The notes beneath the pieces are model-generated. The model was not told where the DNA came from and did no database searches. It worked only from the letters and a program-made list of their open reading frames with translations. From Eleginops maclovinus (taxonomy: Eukaryota > Chordata > Actinopteri > Perciformes > Eleginopidae), in assembly GCF_036324505.1 (NCBI RefSeq), contig NC_086357.1:17982793-18046792 (forward strand): a DNA stretch of 64,000 nucleotides, in the 5' to 3' direction. The position numbers and the translations under genes are program-made. Shown piece after piece: positions 11,960 to 24,330 of the stretch. The stretch's first letter is position 1, and every line of letters begins with the position of its first letter.

Positions 11960-14900
11960 TAAAGGGTAAAGGTATTAATGTAAGCAAATTATTAAGAGCG
12001 TAATGTGAAGGTATGGGCTGAGATAATCTACGGCAAGTAGTGTTGAAGCTGATCAGGCACTCTGCAGCATCCCTATATGAAATGGCATGGGATGTTTTGA
12101 CTGGACTGTGAGTCACTTGTATTCCAGAGGGATGGATGACTTGGCTTGATATTTGTGCTCTGATCAGTCTGCTTGTCTACAGAGGAAGATCTTCAGCATA
12201 AAGGACAGTTATTCATTGATTTTTCTGCCACAGGTGACTTGAACATTTTTAAGGCTGTCCAAAATGTAACATCCTAGGCTTCACTGTGGAAGAGCCAGGT
12301 CTTAACATCCTTATTGTTTGACATTTCACTGGGATACTTGTTTTCCTGCACTGTACTACATGACATTAGTACAGTATTATTACATTACATTACAATATTA
12401 ACATAAGACATTGCAGTAGACAATGGCCAAATTGAAATATATATATATTAAATGAGTGTATGGCTAAGTCTTCTAAAGTGGCATCTTAGAAAGTGCTGAA
12501 AAAGTTGAATTGCTTGCCAATAGGCTAACAGTAACACCCTCTGCCACATATTTCATTACATACTTTAGTTGAATTAGCTGTTGCTCATCTCGAGAACAGC
12601 AGAGGATCGGGCTACTCGTGTTCAGATATTTAATCCTGCTGGCCAGTGATTAGAGAATCCTACAGAAAAAAAAAAAATCTATAATACAGCTTCTGATACT
12701 GATGATCCATGAAATGAATTAACATGTTTGTTTTTTATTTATTATGTGCTTAAAAAGTTAAGCACATTGTGTAATGAAGAGGATTTACTCATGTGTTACA
12801 TGAGAACACATCCACAATTCAGAAAGAACAATACAAATTTAAAAATATAAAGGAATGAGAACATTTGAGAAATCGATTGTAATGCTAGGGAAAACCTTAA
12901 TTTTGTATAAATGTGTTTATGTGACCATAACAAAGTATTTGACACTACTCCCTGGTGGACAAACTATGAAACAGTGACACAGTTTAAAAATATATATGTA
13001 TTTGGCATGTCTGGCAAAGTCGTTTACCAGCTGAGGAAGATGCAGAGAGCACTTATACTGTATCTGATGATATTGGCGATATAGCTTCCGGGCTGCAATC
13101 CATAATGTTCCTCCTCTAATGATAAAAACTCATAAGATAAAAATGTCCTTAACTGATTGAAAATATAATTCAAGTTTTTTAGACTTGAAATCCTTTTAAG
13201 TAAAACATTTTTGTATTCAAGAATATATTTATCTTAGTTTGCAAACTTAAAGTAATTAACCTGACCAGAAGCCAAAGTTATCTTATGTTGCACCATGGTT
13301 ACAAAAGCAGTCCAAAATGCATCTTCTGTCCACTCTTATTTATTTTTCCCACTTGTGATATTCAATTTCTGTCAGTTTAAAAGTGGATCAATGTGATGTT
13401 TGCACAGAAGGACAAAGAGACAGCTCTGTTGGCAGAAGGGAAGTGAACTCGATGATATCAGACACAAACCTGCTCTGGCACTCTCAGGCCTTTCTGTCAG
13501 CTGGCGACAGAGGCTAGAGTTTTATGATGGCCTGATGTTCTCTACGGCATCCTTTGATGGGTAAGTGCCCCATTACATTTATGTGTGTAAAGATGCACAT
13601 CAAAATGATTGTTATGATATGTTGTAAAAAAAAAGCCTAATTGATTATTTTTTCTGTGTAATATCAGTTGCAAGTGATATAAGAGTCTATATTTGATGTA
13701 TGTTTATTTTCCCCACCACAACCTTTGCTGTGGCTTTTGAAAAATTGCATGTGGGAATTTCCGTCTGTTCTACATTACATAATCAACCTCTTTTAATATC
13801 CTCCTGTTGTTTGTGCAACACTCTCTGAAACATGCTAATCAGGTCTTATTTGTAAAAGAGATTGTGATATCAATGAGATTACCTGATGAAATGAAGGTCA
13901 TATATGTAAATGCATATGCAAACAGATGAGAGGAATACCTTTCAAAGACTTGCACAGATGACTTTCACACTGGGATTCCAGTGTATTGTGTCTGTTTTGA
14001 TGAATAATATCCCTTGAAATTATGTTTGTATAGGACATTTCTGCAATTCTGTGTCTTTTTCATCCAGGAGCAACACTCTGCAAGGACATGATATGCATTT
14101 TATGTGTCTGATTGGAGGAGCTTGGGATATGTCAAATGAAAGATCTGCAATTTTATTTTTCATGTATAGAAAAAATGTGGATTCATAACTTTTCAAACGG
14201 TGACATTGGCTGTAAAACATTTTTCATTATACCTTATCCACGTTCTGTCCAACATCAATGGGCTTGTTGGGTGATAGAGTTGTTCTGCTGTGGACATTGC
14301 CTTGTGCAGCTCTGGACTCAAATGTCAACCCTTAGATTAAACTGAGGCAGGGATGTAAAGTTTCCAGACTCTGGCTTGTGTTGCTGAGAGTTGATTCAGC
14401 AATGAAAACCTGGACACTTTGACCTGTTAGGGCACATCTGAGTTATAAGTTCCTTTATGACCATAGACAGCTCTGCAATGGTGTTGGATTGGTTTGAGAA
14501 GGTGTGGATGCCTCAAAATACCCGGAAATCTGGTTTTGTCAAGTCAAGATCCTCTCACTTAACCACTTTTAAAGCATCTACATTCAACACATTTAATTTA
14601 TTAAATAATTAAACGAGCAATTTTGCACACTAGAAGAGATTTATATCTGCGTCTTTGAAGTATTCCTGTCACAGGACTCGTATCATTATTTGTTTGAAAA
14701 CAGGAGAGGTGATTATTGGATGGTGTCACATTTTCCTCAGAGTCATATTGAAAGAAGAAAGACAAGCTGAGATAATGAATGAACAAGCCATAATTGATTA
14801 TGTAAATGTGATTATAATGTGCGGCCCTCTCCTCAGATCAATGGACATAAAATCTATTGCCAACGATCGTATAATTTGCCTCATGACAAACAGAGAAGAT

Positions 14901-17900
14901 AAATATACTGCAAACATAGAGCTGTAAACACAGAAATCTGGTCCAAGGGAAAAGATGTAAAGTTGCTTGTGATCCCTAACATTCTGATGACAAATAACGT
15001 CATTTGATGATTGCATATACATCATTAAAGTTTAGTATTGAAGAAAAGAAACAACAATAATGGCTGATGTTTGAGATTACGAGATGTTTACAGGCATAGA
15101 AGAAGTTTTTAGAACAATATTTTTCAAGGTGTTGGTGGTCAAAACACATGGTTTGGCTTTTTGACTTATTAAAGTTGATATTAATATTATTATGCTGGTC
15201 AGAACGATAAAGCTTTTTCCACATGGTGGAAACCTGGTGACTCTTTAAAGATCCTGATCGATTTCTGTTACACAAAGAGTTATTTACTGCGCGACCATAA
15301 TGATGAAAAACAGCCTCTTTACCGGCATGGAAGGCACACTCCATTAATGCTGAAGTTGCATTCTTGATAACATTTGACAACACCAATTTACTATGCCATT
15401 AGGGGTGCAGCTTATTCTCCCGGGCCATGCATGAGCGGAGCAGATAGGGCAGTTGGTTGCGGTCCAGAGGAAGCATATTTATAGATGATTTGTTTCAAAA
15501 ATTCTTCCACTACAGCATAAGAGTGTAATAAATTGCAGACTCATCCTGCTTCTCTTTTTACTTTCTGTTATAGGTCAAAATAATACTCCTTATGTTGCTA
15601 AAAGATCATAAAACACAGGGTACATTAAGTCAAGTTGTGTAGTAAATTCTTGTTAAGCACTCACTTTAGCTCAGCCCGAAGCTTCAAATGTGCAATAGAT
15701 CAGATTTATATTTGACCTCATAAGCCAGTTGTTCTTTCTTTTAGTTTTCTCTCTGTGACCTTTTAAGAGATAAATAATTGTATGTGTTTTTCAATCTCTG
15801 TTCTCATTTAAACTTTTATGATCCAACACTGGAAACAACATACTGTAGGCTGTAAATACATGTTGCATATCTGGTCTAACATGTTAAAGGCACAGTATAT
15901 CAATTGAAATAATAAAGTTGTTCGCTGTTGTTGCAGGCATAATGACAAGCAGAAGTGGGCTTTAAATAACAAACCAACCACATACCGGACCACCCATTGG
16001 CAGACTGTGACTTCCAGTGGCTTTACTGCAGGCTGCAGAGGTCTAACAACCACGTTTATAAGACAATAAAGCAGCTAGAAGTGAAACAAGAGGTCCGCCC
16101 AAACATAACAATTATAAGATGACTACCATATTTGTTTGTGTTGACTGACTATTTTTATAGACTTTTTCTTTGCATCAGTCTTGATTGGGGATCAATTTTA
16201 CTAAAAGGTGTTTTCTAGTAATTTGTCCACAAAGATGTCTACAGAGGCCGTATTTATTAGCACAAATGATTTTAAGACTTCAGCTGATAATCCCAAACCC
16301 AGAGTAGGTAAATTGTTCATGAGCCATAAATCACGATGTGGAAGCAACATGTGGTAAAAACAAGATATGTTATATTTCGTTTCTCATGGTGTTTGAAACA
16401 GGGGGACATTTACTGGAAGTCAGGAGCACATTTCTCGATTATTTCGAGACCATCTGAGTGCTGCACAAATGCCCTTACTCACAATTTGAATTCAAGACTA
16501 ACATCATTTGTCTCTGCTATATGATTAATCACAAATGCCCTTACTCACAAATGGGTTTTTGGGCCTTTGAGATACTCTGCAACCGACTTACATATTAAAT
16601 CAGGCCAGAAGTTTTATAATCCCATAATCCTGCTGAATCTCAGACAACGGACATACAAACAGACATATCAAGCCGAAAAACATATTTCCATTGCAGTAGA
16701 AATTAATATTACAATATGCATGAATGGAAATGCCTAAAGATACTGCAACTAAAGATTGTCAATCTGTGGTTGTATTGTGCAAGTCATGTTTATCTTATCA
16801 ATTTTGTATAGCACAATATCTGGAGTGACTAGAGAGTGCTGTGTATGCCCTGGGTGCAAATGATGTTGGTCTGAATATCTTAAAGTGTGTTGGTCGGACA
16901 TAAATCATTTTAAGACATCCCTTGGGCTCTGGGAAATTGTAATAGGTCACCATTTACTGATGTTTTAGACCAAACGATTAATTAAGAACATTCGATGATC
17001 ACTGCTTATAGCTGTCTCATACCAGTGATTACAGACAACATCTCATCAGCCGCTTATATACTCAATCATCTATGTTTGTCCGTCAATTTTAGTGTTGATA
17101 TGTATACAGGCTTAGATGTCTGCATTTCTTAACATAATCCGAATTTGCAAGGTGACACCATAAGGTTTTCTACCTTATCAGCTCACTGTTTGAAGTGTAG
17201 GATGGAACAAAGTTGGCTGAATCAAAATAGAATTATTCATAAGCAGTTTCATTCACTTTACTTATTGACTTATTCATGAACAAAGTCACATATATAGCAT
17301 TTAAGGGAGCATCATGAGGTGAAACCAAATGTTGAACATCTGTCTCCCTGAAGTAAATCCATTTATACGAATTGTCCACCATGGCAGATTTAGCTCAGCT
17401 GAAATTGGAGTATTATTTCACTTGAGAAGAGCATTTTGGGTTATGAACTGAAAAGCCATGATCAGAGAAATTCATGGTCTGAAACCATCAGCAGCCCCCT
17501 GGCTGAAGCAGACACTGCTGCACATGTTTGATCAGCACAGTGTCATCAACTGCACCTCTCCATTATTCCTGTTCTCCTCTGAACATTTTATGTAGATTGG
17601 AGCAAAACTATGTGACCATGCTCTGGTGTTTCACAAACGAATGTTTCTGCTGCCGGACTCCTGATGAGCATTTGATAAGTGTATATAGCTGCACTTCAAA
17701 GACGCTCTGCTAACCATGGTCGTAGATTAAGAGGTGGGGTGATTTATTTGAGTTACCCAATTTATTTCAACTCATGAAGAGCATGATGAAAAACAGTCAA
17801 ACACTTGTGAGTCAGAAGAGAAAATTGTCCTTTTGAACTGCAGGCCTCCCTTTGAAGGAGCTCCTATGATGTCCAATTGGTCATGGTTTGGTATGCTTCA

Positions 17901-20900
17901 CATGGCTGACTTCACGCAGGTGCACAGACAGCTGCTGATGTCAATGATATCAGACTGGAGCTCGGAATTAAAGCTAGGGAGAGTAAATATAATAATAGCT
18001 TAGAGCTCTTGATTTTAATTAGAAAAACTGTAAAAAAGAAGCTTTTTCTTCTTCTCAAATGAATTGCTTCACCTAAGCTATTTCATTTTAAACAGATTCT
18101 CCTCTTATATGTTCCAGCTTCCCCTCCGTTGTAAATCACAACAGACAATCTCGTCCAGAACATCCACCAGCCAACAATCAGACAAGCTCTGAAATATCTT
18201 TACTCTAAATCACCCAGGAGCCAATCGGCATGCTCTTCTAGCTTCATGCATCTGCAGCACAGTCCCTCCTCCTCAGGAAGATTCACAACAACATCCAACC
18301 ATCTCCACCCTCACCAGCAGCAGGATTAGCATGATGGCCATATCTGGGTTTGATGTTTCTGACAGTAAATAACTAAACTGTGCTTAAAGTTAATAGGTGG
18401 AAAGTCTTTTTTTTAAATGCAGCTGTTTTTTCTCAGTTGATTTCAGGTTTAACTCTGTGATTATATCACGCAGGCAGCCCTGCCTTGGAGAAATGTTTGT
18501 TTAGCTGAACTGTGGTCTGTTATCCTAAATATCCCAAAAGTAACACCAGTTTATGATTATCCAATCATGCAGGATGAGTGTTGTAAATATTTAACAATGT
18601 CCTTATGCTCCGTGCCAACTACATCTGCTCCATCATAAACATATTGGTTGGGAATTAGCTCTGTGATTTTAATATGCTACTGTTCACTGTATTCACTCAC
18701 TAATGAAGTGAATATTAATCTGAGGCAGTTTATGACTCAGCAAAAGTAACGTGAGACTTATCGACTGGTGAAAAGTCTGCAGTCTTTGTCTAACACACAG
18801 ACACTGATTTCACAGACAATGAAAGTGACTTTTTATATGGACCACTGACTTGCAGTGTAGTGAGTCAGCACCACTAAGCATTTCTGTCATTACTTACTAC
18901 AAAATAATAAATCAATATTTTGAATGTAGATGCAGCATTTACTTTGTGTGACTAAATGTACATTAATCAGTGTCATTGTTCCTAAGATTGATTACTTGCT
19001 AACCCTTTCAAATATTCTGTTTCTGGATTTTGCTCATCAGCCTTGGCAAAGAGTTTTTATTGCTCCGTTTTATGGAAATTTAAATAGGCTGGGAACTTGT
19101 GAGACTGCTGATTTAACAATTATTTGTTGGACTTCAGAATTTCTTATAAAGTAAGATCTTTCCTTTATGTAGTTGTTTGATTAAGTTCTTGTCTCATGTT
19201 TTAATAATATTCAATTCTAGATATGACTGGTCAGAGCAGAATTCACTTACTCGCATGAAGGATAATAGGAATATGACATTTAATTATCTGTATCAAGATT
19301 AGTTTTTTCTCAGGCAGCATTTATTCACTCATAATTCCTCTCAGTCAGCCTTGACCTTTATCTCTTGGACATTGACACTATCAGTTTTGACCTCTGATCC
19401 ATAAAATAAATGACTCAGGATCTACAACCATTTGTTGTCACCATCAGTTTTCAAACTGAAATATGATATACTGTCAACAGCGACGTATTTGTGGAGGAAT
19501 ACTGACCATTGCTCAATGGATGTGACATTCAAGGCCACTAAACAGTGTGTTGCAGTGTGTAACAGCTGGACCATCTGATGACCAATCATGTGTTCCTTGA
19601 ACACCGGTGTTTTTAAACTTATGGACCGGATCAGAATCAGGGAGCCGATATTTTTCACTGATGGATACAGCTATGTACAAGGTGTGCACTCTTCAATTGC
19701 CCTTCTTGTTATTATTAATAATATTGTGGTGATTTTTTGCAACTTGTATGTCAAAGTAACTAAAATGTTCTTATATAAATAAAACCAACAGAATTCAATA
19801 ATCCCAAATGTTGAATACATGACCATGACATTTCTGTTGACAATAGCTAACAGTTTAATTTAATACAATTTTAAAAGCCTCTTATTTCAAAAAGTATTCC
19901 TCAAGTTGAAGCTACTTTTTATTCTAAAATATTTGAATATATTTTTAATATCTGGGCCTTTCCTCAAACCCATGTATTTCCAAAACACAAATGCTGCCGG
20001 GTAAACAGAAGGGTGTGGAGAAGTCAGACCAGCAGTCAAATGAACAACTTAGCCAAAGCTGATAACTTAAAAACATGTTTGCTCATTGCAAGTTTATGTA
20101 AATCTCTGCTACAAGTAACTGTATATTAGCAGGGACCTTTTACTGAGCAAAAACACCCATTATCCCCATCAATTAAGCCAATAAATCTCCAGCTGCATTC
20201 ATCTGGACATGCTTAGAGTGATTGAAGCCATCTGGTAAAAACGGCCAGCTCATGCTCGGAAACATTGATATGGATGATTTTACAACCACATCTGTGCAGT
20301 GAACAGTAAATATTCAAGGTTAAGCCTATGTCTAATTTGTTTAAACAGGAGCTCAAGCTTGTCTAGGCTACAGTAACACCATCTGTTGTGGGGACAGGTT
20401 TGTTTCTGGGGAAGAATCTTTAATCGCAACAACACAGTCATTAGAGTCAAGATTGATAATGGATCTGCACCATATGCTCCAGCCCTATCCCTGCATTACT
20501 TTAACCAAGAAGTTGGCAAACCTCGATGTGGGGCTATATTTATGCACATAAGGAAACAGCTGGAGATTTGATACAAGAACCCTGTGAACTCACAGTGAAT
20601 GCATACAATGGATACGTTTGCTGTTTCGAGATTTAGCTTCACAGACACTTTTCAGAAGCAGAGCTGATATTTACATATCGGTCAGGTTGAAAATACTTCC
20701 AGCATTTCACTCTGTTAAGCTCACAATTGACAGGTTTTTAAAAAGGTAGCATTATTGATGCAGCAGAACCAAATGTAATATGTTAGGTATACATGTTTTT
20801 ATTTCTCACATTCTAGTGAGGAACAAACCTAATGCCTAAACCACAATGCAACTCCACAGCCTACAGTTCAGTCAGAGATTTGGGTGTTTTACTCTAATAG

Positions 20901-21729
20901 TGGATAATGTGGACTCGAGTGATCATTACTCAAGTTACAGCACGTAATGGAATTTATTTGATTTTTTTTCAGCTTTCTCAGGAGCCACAACGACTTTTTA
21001 ATTCAACAACATTTTTCACATACGTAAGCAGTAGTTCCCCTTTAAGCTTGGATTAAATAACCAATGTTTTTTTAAATACAAGTTATCTAACAAGGAAACT
21101 TAAATGGCGCAGAAGGAACTTGAAATGTTTATAATGCAATTAAAGAGAACTATCAGTGTTACGTGTGAAGCCACACTTTTTAGATGAATAGGATAACAAA
21201 AATATAATACAGCGATACTAAAAGATAAGCCTACAAAAAAGCTACCAACAAAATCCTTGATTACTGACCACAACTTCTGTAGTGGGGTCTCATTTACATG
21301 TACAGAATGTAAGCCTCTACCCAGCTTATTAATGCCATCCATCATTTGGAAAAGATTCAGCCTAAGCCTTCAATTTAAATGATGGGCAGATCAGTCAAGT
21401 GAACGGTAGCTGTGAAATAACTGTTCCTTTTAACTACCATAAACTTAAGTCAATACATAGGCTACTTTCACTACTACTACGGCAACATGCACCCATACCA
21501 GCCTTCAATTTCTGATTATTTTTTGAGTATTGATAATCTATAATCTACAATGTCAAACACAAATGTTCACAGTTTCACAGAGAAAAGGACAAGAAGTTAT
21601 TATTTAAAAACATTAAATTATGAGAAACATACATATTAACTAATGCAAATTAGATAGAGGAAGAAACAAGCAGCATACGCTCTCACTGGAGAACTGACTA
21701 GAATGTTACAGGAGCGATTATTGAAAATA
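11960..21729. other. long gene-poor stretch
   Basis: No coding exon supported. Contents noted: a 119-bp segment at 12956-13074 that recurs at 37 kb (listed separately), a 21-bp exact direct repeat at 16464-16484 and 16530-16550, and short A/T runs. The open frames are short and without recognisable domains. Confidence 0.5.
12956..13074 (+). repeat. 119-bp segment shared with 37381-37498
   Basis: From TGGACAAACTATGAAACAGT to CTGTATCTGATGATATT the sequence matches the insert at 37 kb with only a few changes (A/G after GACAC, and length and base differences in the ATATAT tract). Here it continues into flanking sequence without interruption, so this copy looks like the donor, or both copies belong to one dispersed family. 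Confidence 0.8.
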
Positions 21730-21730
21730 A

Positions 21731-21870
21731 AGAATCAGAATCAGAATCAGAATCCCTTTATTTTTCCCACAGAGGGGAAATGTTAAGTGGAACAGCAGCA
21801 ACAGAGCCAAAGACAGCTTTACAAAAGAAAATATGAACATAAAGAAAAACACACAATTTACAAAATACAC
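21731..21870 (-). mobile_element. 3' end of a short non-LTR retroposon, minus strand
   Basis: Read on the minus strand it ends in a TTTCCCC...GGGGAAA-type stem followed by AATAAAG and tandem GATTCT units (the complementary AGAATC repeats occupy 21731-21754). The body is homologous to 52020-52150 (shared ACAGCAGCAACAGAGCC-like and GACAGCTT blocks). A short hairpin followed by a tandem hexamer is typical of L2/CR1-type LINE tails and of SINEs that borrow them. Confidence 0.6.
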
Positions 21871-22705
21871 ATCCTGTAGTGAGATATGGCTGCCAGGCAA
21901 ATATTGCACAGTTATTAATAATGGCATATTTCAGTTTATATATTTCCCATAAATTGTTATTGCAAGAAAGTTGCAAGAAAGTTGCTGATTCATTTCCTGT
22001 CGATTGATTAAACGATGCATCTCTCATGCCGAAAGGGACTCAAACTGAATTCAAGATCTAAGAGGAAAGAGGTTTGCTTTCCACCAGGGCTCTCAAATAA
22101 TCAATTTAATTTGGTTTCACCAATACATCTTAGGTAAAAGGTCCTGTGACATGTTCAAAATAAATCAACAAGGGCATGACTTCTTTCACTTTTTTGGGGA
22201 CATTATCCTTTTGGACATGGTTTTAAAGCAGGCCTTGTGTCCTGTTTATCCCACATTTCATCAATTATGAGAATGTAAATTACACAAATTGAACTACAGA
22301 GGGAACAGTTGGGAGCAGATATAGATATGAGTATTTATACATTTGTTAATGGTACTTAACAGAACTCTGGTATTGTAGAAGTACCCACTAAGCCTGGAAA
22401 AACTGTACACAAGGTTTCAAGGTTTCAAGGTTTCAAGGTTTTATTTGTCATATGCACAGCAGATACAGCGTATATGTTGGCAATGAAAATCTTATGTCGC
22501 GTGCTCCTCCAACAACTCAACATGCATGGTGCAAAAGATAAATAAAGTAGTGCAAAAAGAGAGAAGAATATTTACAATATTAACAATAAAGATTTGAGGA
22601 TGTGAAATATATACATATGTGGAATACATTGAAAGTATTTAAATACTTTACACTGTTGAATGAGGAGGTATGGACAGATGCATATAGTATGTATAGCCGA
22701 TGTAT

Positions 22706-22803
22706 ATGGCAGATATGTACAATATATAGATATGTGTACTATAAACAGATATGTATGGCAGATGTGTATAATATATATGTATGTGTGTACTATAAACAGA
22801 TGT
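22706..22803. repeat. two tandem 49-bp units in the LINE 3' UTR
   Basis: ATGGCAGATATG... starts at 22706 and recurs as ATGGCAGATGTG... at 22755. Both units run on to TACTATAAACAGAT. AT-rich, within the 3' UTR of the LINE. Confidence 0.6.
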
Positions 22804-22822
22804 GAGTAGACATTCACACAGC

Positions 22823-24304
22823 TCAGGAGTTCAGTAGTCTTATAGCCTGTGGTATAAAACTGTCTCTGAGTCTGGTGGTCTTGGTCCGGATGCTGCGGTA
22901 CCGTCTGCCAGACGGCAGCAGACAGAACAGATTGTTGCTGGGGTGATGGGGGTCCTTTAATATCCTACCGGCCTTCTTCCTACACCGCTGGGTGTAGAGG
23001 TCCTCCATGGATGGCAGCTCCGTCCTGGTGATGTGCTGAGCAGTTTTCACCACCCTCTGTAGAGTCTTACGGTTGAGGGCGGTGCAACTGCCATACCAGG
23101 CGGTGATGCAGCCAGTCAGGATACTCTCGATGGTGCACCTGTAGAAGTTGCAGAGTATCCTGGAGTCCATGTTGAACTTCCGCAGCCTGCGGAGGAAGAA
23201 GAGCCGCTGTCGAGCCGTCTTGGATATGACCCTGGTGTGATGTGTCCATGTCAGGTCCTCACTGATGTTTACCCCGAGGAACCTGAAGCTGCTGACTCTC
23301 TCCACAGGAGTCCCGTCGATGGTGATGGGTGTGTGTGCCTCTCTCTGCCTCTTCCTGTAGTCCACAATCAGCTCCTTTGTTTTGCTGACGTTGAGATGGA
23401 GGTTGTTGTCCTGGCACCAAGATGTCAGGGCTCTGACCTCCTCTCTGTAGGCCGTCTCGTCGCCGTCTGTGATCAGGCCGATGACGGTCGTGTCGTCAGC
23501 AAACTTGATGATGGTGTTGGAGCTGTGTGTGGCCACGCAGTCGTGCGTGAACAGGGAGTAGAGGAGAGGGCTGAGCACACAACCCTGAGGGGCTCCGGTG
23601 TTGAGGGTCAAGGTGGAGGATGTGATGTTCCCCATCCGCACTGCCTGGGATCTGCCCGTCAGGAAGCTCATGATCCAGTCACAGAGGGCGCTGTTGAGCC
23701 CAAGGTCCCTGAGCTTAATGATGAGCTTGGAGGGCACAATGGTGTTGAATGCTGAACTGTAGTCAATGAACAGCATTCTCACATAAGTGTTCCTCTGGTC
23801 CAGGTGGGAGAGGGCAGTGTGGAGGGTGAGGGAGATGGCATCATCCGTGGACCTGTTTGCTCTGTAGGCAAACTGCAGGGGGTCCAGTGAGTCAGGGAGG
23901 GAGGAGGTGATAAAAGTTTTGACTAACCGCTCAAAGCACTTCATGATGATGGAGGTGAGTGCAACTGGGCGGTAGTCATTGAGGCAGATGGGTTTTGTCT
24001 TTTTGGGGACAGGGACAATGATGGACTCTTTAAAACATGTGGGGACTACAGACTGGAGCAGTGACCTATTGAAAATGTCTGTGAACACATCTGCCAGCTG
24101 AACTGCACACACCTTGAGAGCACGGCCAGGGATGCCATCAGGTCCTGGAGCCCTGTGTGCGTTGATCCTTTTCAGAGATCTACACACATCTGCACTGGTT
24201 AAGACCAGTGAGCAGGGATCCTGGGCCTTTTGTGCCTCCACAGCCGGGGGCTTCTCAAAGCGTGCATAAAATGTGTTCAGTTCATCTGGGAGAGATGCAG
24301 ACAC
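22823..24304 (-). pseudogene. LINE ORF2 reverse transcriptase fragment, uninterrupted
   Basis: A stretch of 493 codons without a stop or frameshift, ending in a true stop (TGA) at 22823-22825. Residue 1 is a GTG codon, not an ATG, so this is the open part of a truncated ORF2 rather than a complete gene. Reverse transcriptase blocks appear in order: [10 protein letters not shown] in the fingers/palm entry, [11 protein letters not shown] (motif A, catalytic Asp), [19 protein letters not shown] (motif B), KFADDTTVI (motif C, catalytic Asp pair) and FRFLGV (motif E region). The C-terminal part ends in the [16 protein letters not shown] block seen in CR1/L2/Rex1 elements; SSAFNT in motif A resembles Rex1. 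The intact frame argues for recent insertion. The apurinic endonuclease domain needed for autonomous movement is missing, so the copy is dead on arrival. Long plus-strand frames here (such as 23237-23755) are antisense shadows. Confidence 0.85.
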
Positions 24305-24330
24305 TTCCCAACACTCCTTACGGCAGTCTC

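Larger units (their letters stand above)
22410..24330 (-). mobile_element. 5'-truncated CR1/L2/Rex1-type LINE
   Basis: A minus-strand non-LTR retrotransposon. It keeps the reverse transcriptase half of ORF2 (22823-24304), a roughly 390-bp AT-rich 3' UTR, and a tail of tandem 8-bp units (AAGGTTTC on the plus strand, 22410-22440) after a GACAAATAAA-like signal near 22440-22450. The endonuclease domain and 5' part are absent: homology stops near 24310-24330, followed by unrelated AT-rich sequence. 5' truncation is the normal result of incomplete target-primed reverse transcription. No target duplication was identified. Confidence 0.85.

Noticed and set aside
17490..17508. CTCF-like sequence on the minus strand (CCAGGGGGCTG)
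   Set aside because: Upstream half of the motif does not fit; weaker than the 52296 and 57729 matches.
23237..23755. 172-codon plus-strand frame
   Set aside because: Antisense shadow of the LINE reverse transcriptase; codon bias of the coding strand keeps it open.
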